A stretch of DNA of 64,000 bases from CAJXII01 sp965242915 (GTDB lineage Bacteria > Campylobacterota > Campylobacteria > Campylobacterales > Arcobacteraceae): contig CBDETN010000027.1 of assembly GCA_965242915.1 (NCBI GenBank), forward strand, positions 372,001 through 436,000. The letters are read 5' to 3'. The notes under the pieces are model-generated. The model was not told the origin of the DNA. It saw only the letters and a list, made by a program, of their open reading frames with translations, and did no database searches. Positions within the stretch are counted from its first letter, which is position 1. Each line of letters begins with the position of its first letter. The translations under genes and the position numbers were made by a program. This document shows, piece by piece, positions 63,354 to 64,000 of this stretch.

Positions 63354-64000
63354 ATGAAATTGAATAAATTAGTATTAAGTACAGTTGCTGCGGCATCATT
63401 AATGGCAACAGGTGCAAGTGCATTTGATGCAGATGCAGTTTTTGAAAGAGATTGTCAGGGTTGTCATGGACCTGCTCACCAAGGTGGTGTTGGTTCAGAT
63501 TTAAGACCAGATGTTTTGAGAACTAAAAATGATCAAACTTTAGCTTCTGTTATCTTAAATGGTAAAGCAGGTTCTGCTATGATTCCATTTAAAAAAGGTG
63601 AATCTATTGGTCATGAGTTCTCTCAAGGCGATGCTGATGCAATGGTTAAATATCTTAAAAACTTTACAGGTAAGCAACCAATGATTCTTACACTTGAAAA
63701 TGTTAAGAAAAAATGGAGAACATTAAATGATAGAATGAAATTATTTAAAAAGTATCCAAAAGCTGTTGATGTAGAAAATGTTACTGATATTTGTTTTGTA
63801 ACAGAAAGAGATGCTTCTAGAGTAACTTTCTTAGATGGTACAAAAGGAACTAAACTTTCTACTCATCCAGCTGGTTTTGCTGTGCATGTTACAGTAACTA
63901 ATAAAAGACAACCAAGATATGCATACTCTATCTCTAGAGATGGTTTATTGACGATGTTCGATTTAGCTTCTAAAGGTCAACAAAAAATTGCAGAAGTTAG
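63354..64000 (+). CDS. nirS: Cytochrome cd1 nitrite reductase, 5' part (runs off the window)
   Basis: The ATG has AAGGAAGAA upstream. A signal peptide (LVLSTVAAASLMATGASA) leads to a cytochrome c domain with CQGCH at residues 34-38. It is followed by the start of the d1-haem propeller (VTDICFVTERDASRVTFLD, THPAGFAVHVTV, SISRDGLLTMFDLAS). About 215 of the expected 560 or so residues are present and the frame is open at the edge. NirS reduces nitrite to NO, the substrate of NorCB encoded just upstream. NirN, a d1-haem maturation protein, is the main alternative. Confidence 0.85.
   Translation, partial: MKLNKLVLSTVAAASLMATGASAFDADAVFERDCQGCHGPAHQGGVGSDLRPDVLRTKNDQTLASVILNGKAGSAMIPFKKGESIGHEFSQGDADAMVKYLKNFTGKQPMILTLENVKKKWRTLNDRMKLFKKYPKAVDVENVTDICFVTERDASRVTFLDGTKGTKLSTHPAGFAVHVTVTNKRQPRYAYSISRDGLLTMFDLASKGQQKIAEV

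Noticed and set aside
1..64000. tRNA or rRNA genes
   Set aside because: No cloverleaf or rRNA-like segment was recognised in any intergenic region.

Overview
This window is AT-rich chromosomal DNA from a member of the Campylobacterota, most likely an Arcobacter-type organism. The assignment rests on gene content: a BioV-type pimeloyl esterase, the NifS/NifU pair, CheV and HQWRQP-box histidine kinases, a short Dam-class restriction operon, a type II-C CRISPR system whose repeats carry their own promoter elements, and a NorCB plus cytochrome cd1 (NirS) denitrification locus. The genus is inferred and was not tested by a search.

Bases 1-6505 hold a signalling operon: a large hybrid sensor kinase whose 5' end lies outside the window, a CheB-CheR fusion and a response-regulator kinase. 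It is followed by the SRP RNA gene (6626-6734), which no protein annotation would show. Directly downstream is a decayed mobile region (6885-10391). There a P4-type integrase has been split by an IS30 copy, an IS3-type copy and an IS21 (IstB) remnant, and the far end of the region cuts into a metallophosphoesterase gene. A small membrane protein gene and dapE follow.

Bases 12667-28700 form a defence island. It contains HepT/MntA and Fic modules, with a duplicated hepT 5' end flanking fic. Next come a 41-repeat CRISPR array, cas2, cas1, a tracrRNA lying between cas1 and cas9, and cas9. The core gene mutS2 sits upstream of cas9. Beyond it are relics of an ORF6N protein and a second integrase. 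The island ends with what I read as an RnlA/RnlB toxin-antitoxin locus placed tail-to-tail with an RNase HI gene. The RnlA toxin is interrupted by an IS3-family element with a clean 4-bp target duplication, whereas RnlB and RNase H are intact.

Bases 28979-43239 are mostly leftward housekeeping genes: DUF2971, mog, bioV, a protease-dead FtsH-like ATPase, mtaB, mscS, aroB, a Sua5-like gene and carB. A five-gene restriction-modification operon (two methyltransferases, an HNH nuclease, an XRE regulator and a small unknown) is inserted among them. A palindromic repeat sits both in the carB-sua5 gap and inside the carB reading frame. A second, internally deleted copy of the IS3-family element follows, next to a broken sensor gene.

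Bases 45415-64000 run rightward. They hold nifS-nifU with a repeated operator-like motif, then an operon with a DUF2249-like protein, two paralogous polytopic membrane proteins, a DUF59 Fe-S protein, an FmdE-like protein and a hemerythrin, which together suggest nitric-oxide or Fe-S repair. A TcdA-like gene, cheV, topA (leftward), a desaturase, tkt and tpx come next. The window ends with an FNR/CRP-type box upstream of an operon encoding NorC, NorB, small membrane proteins and NirS, the last cut by the window edge.
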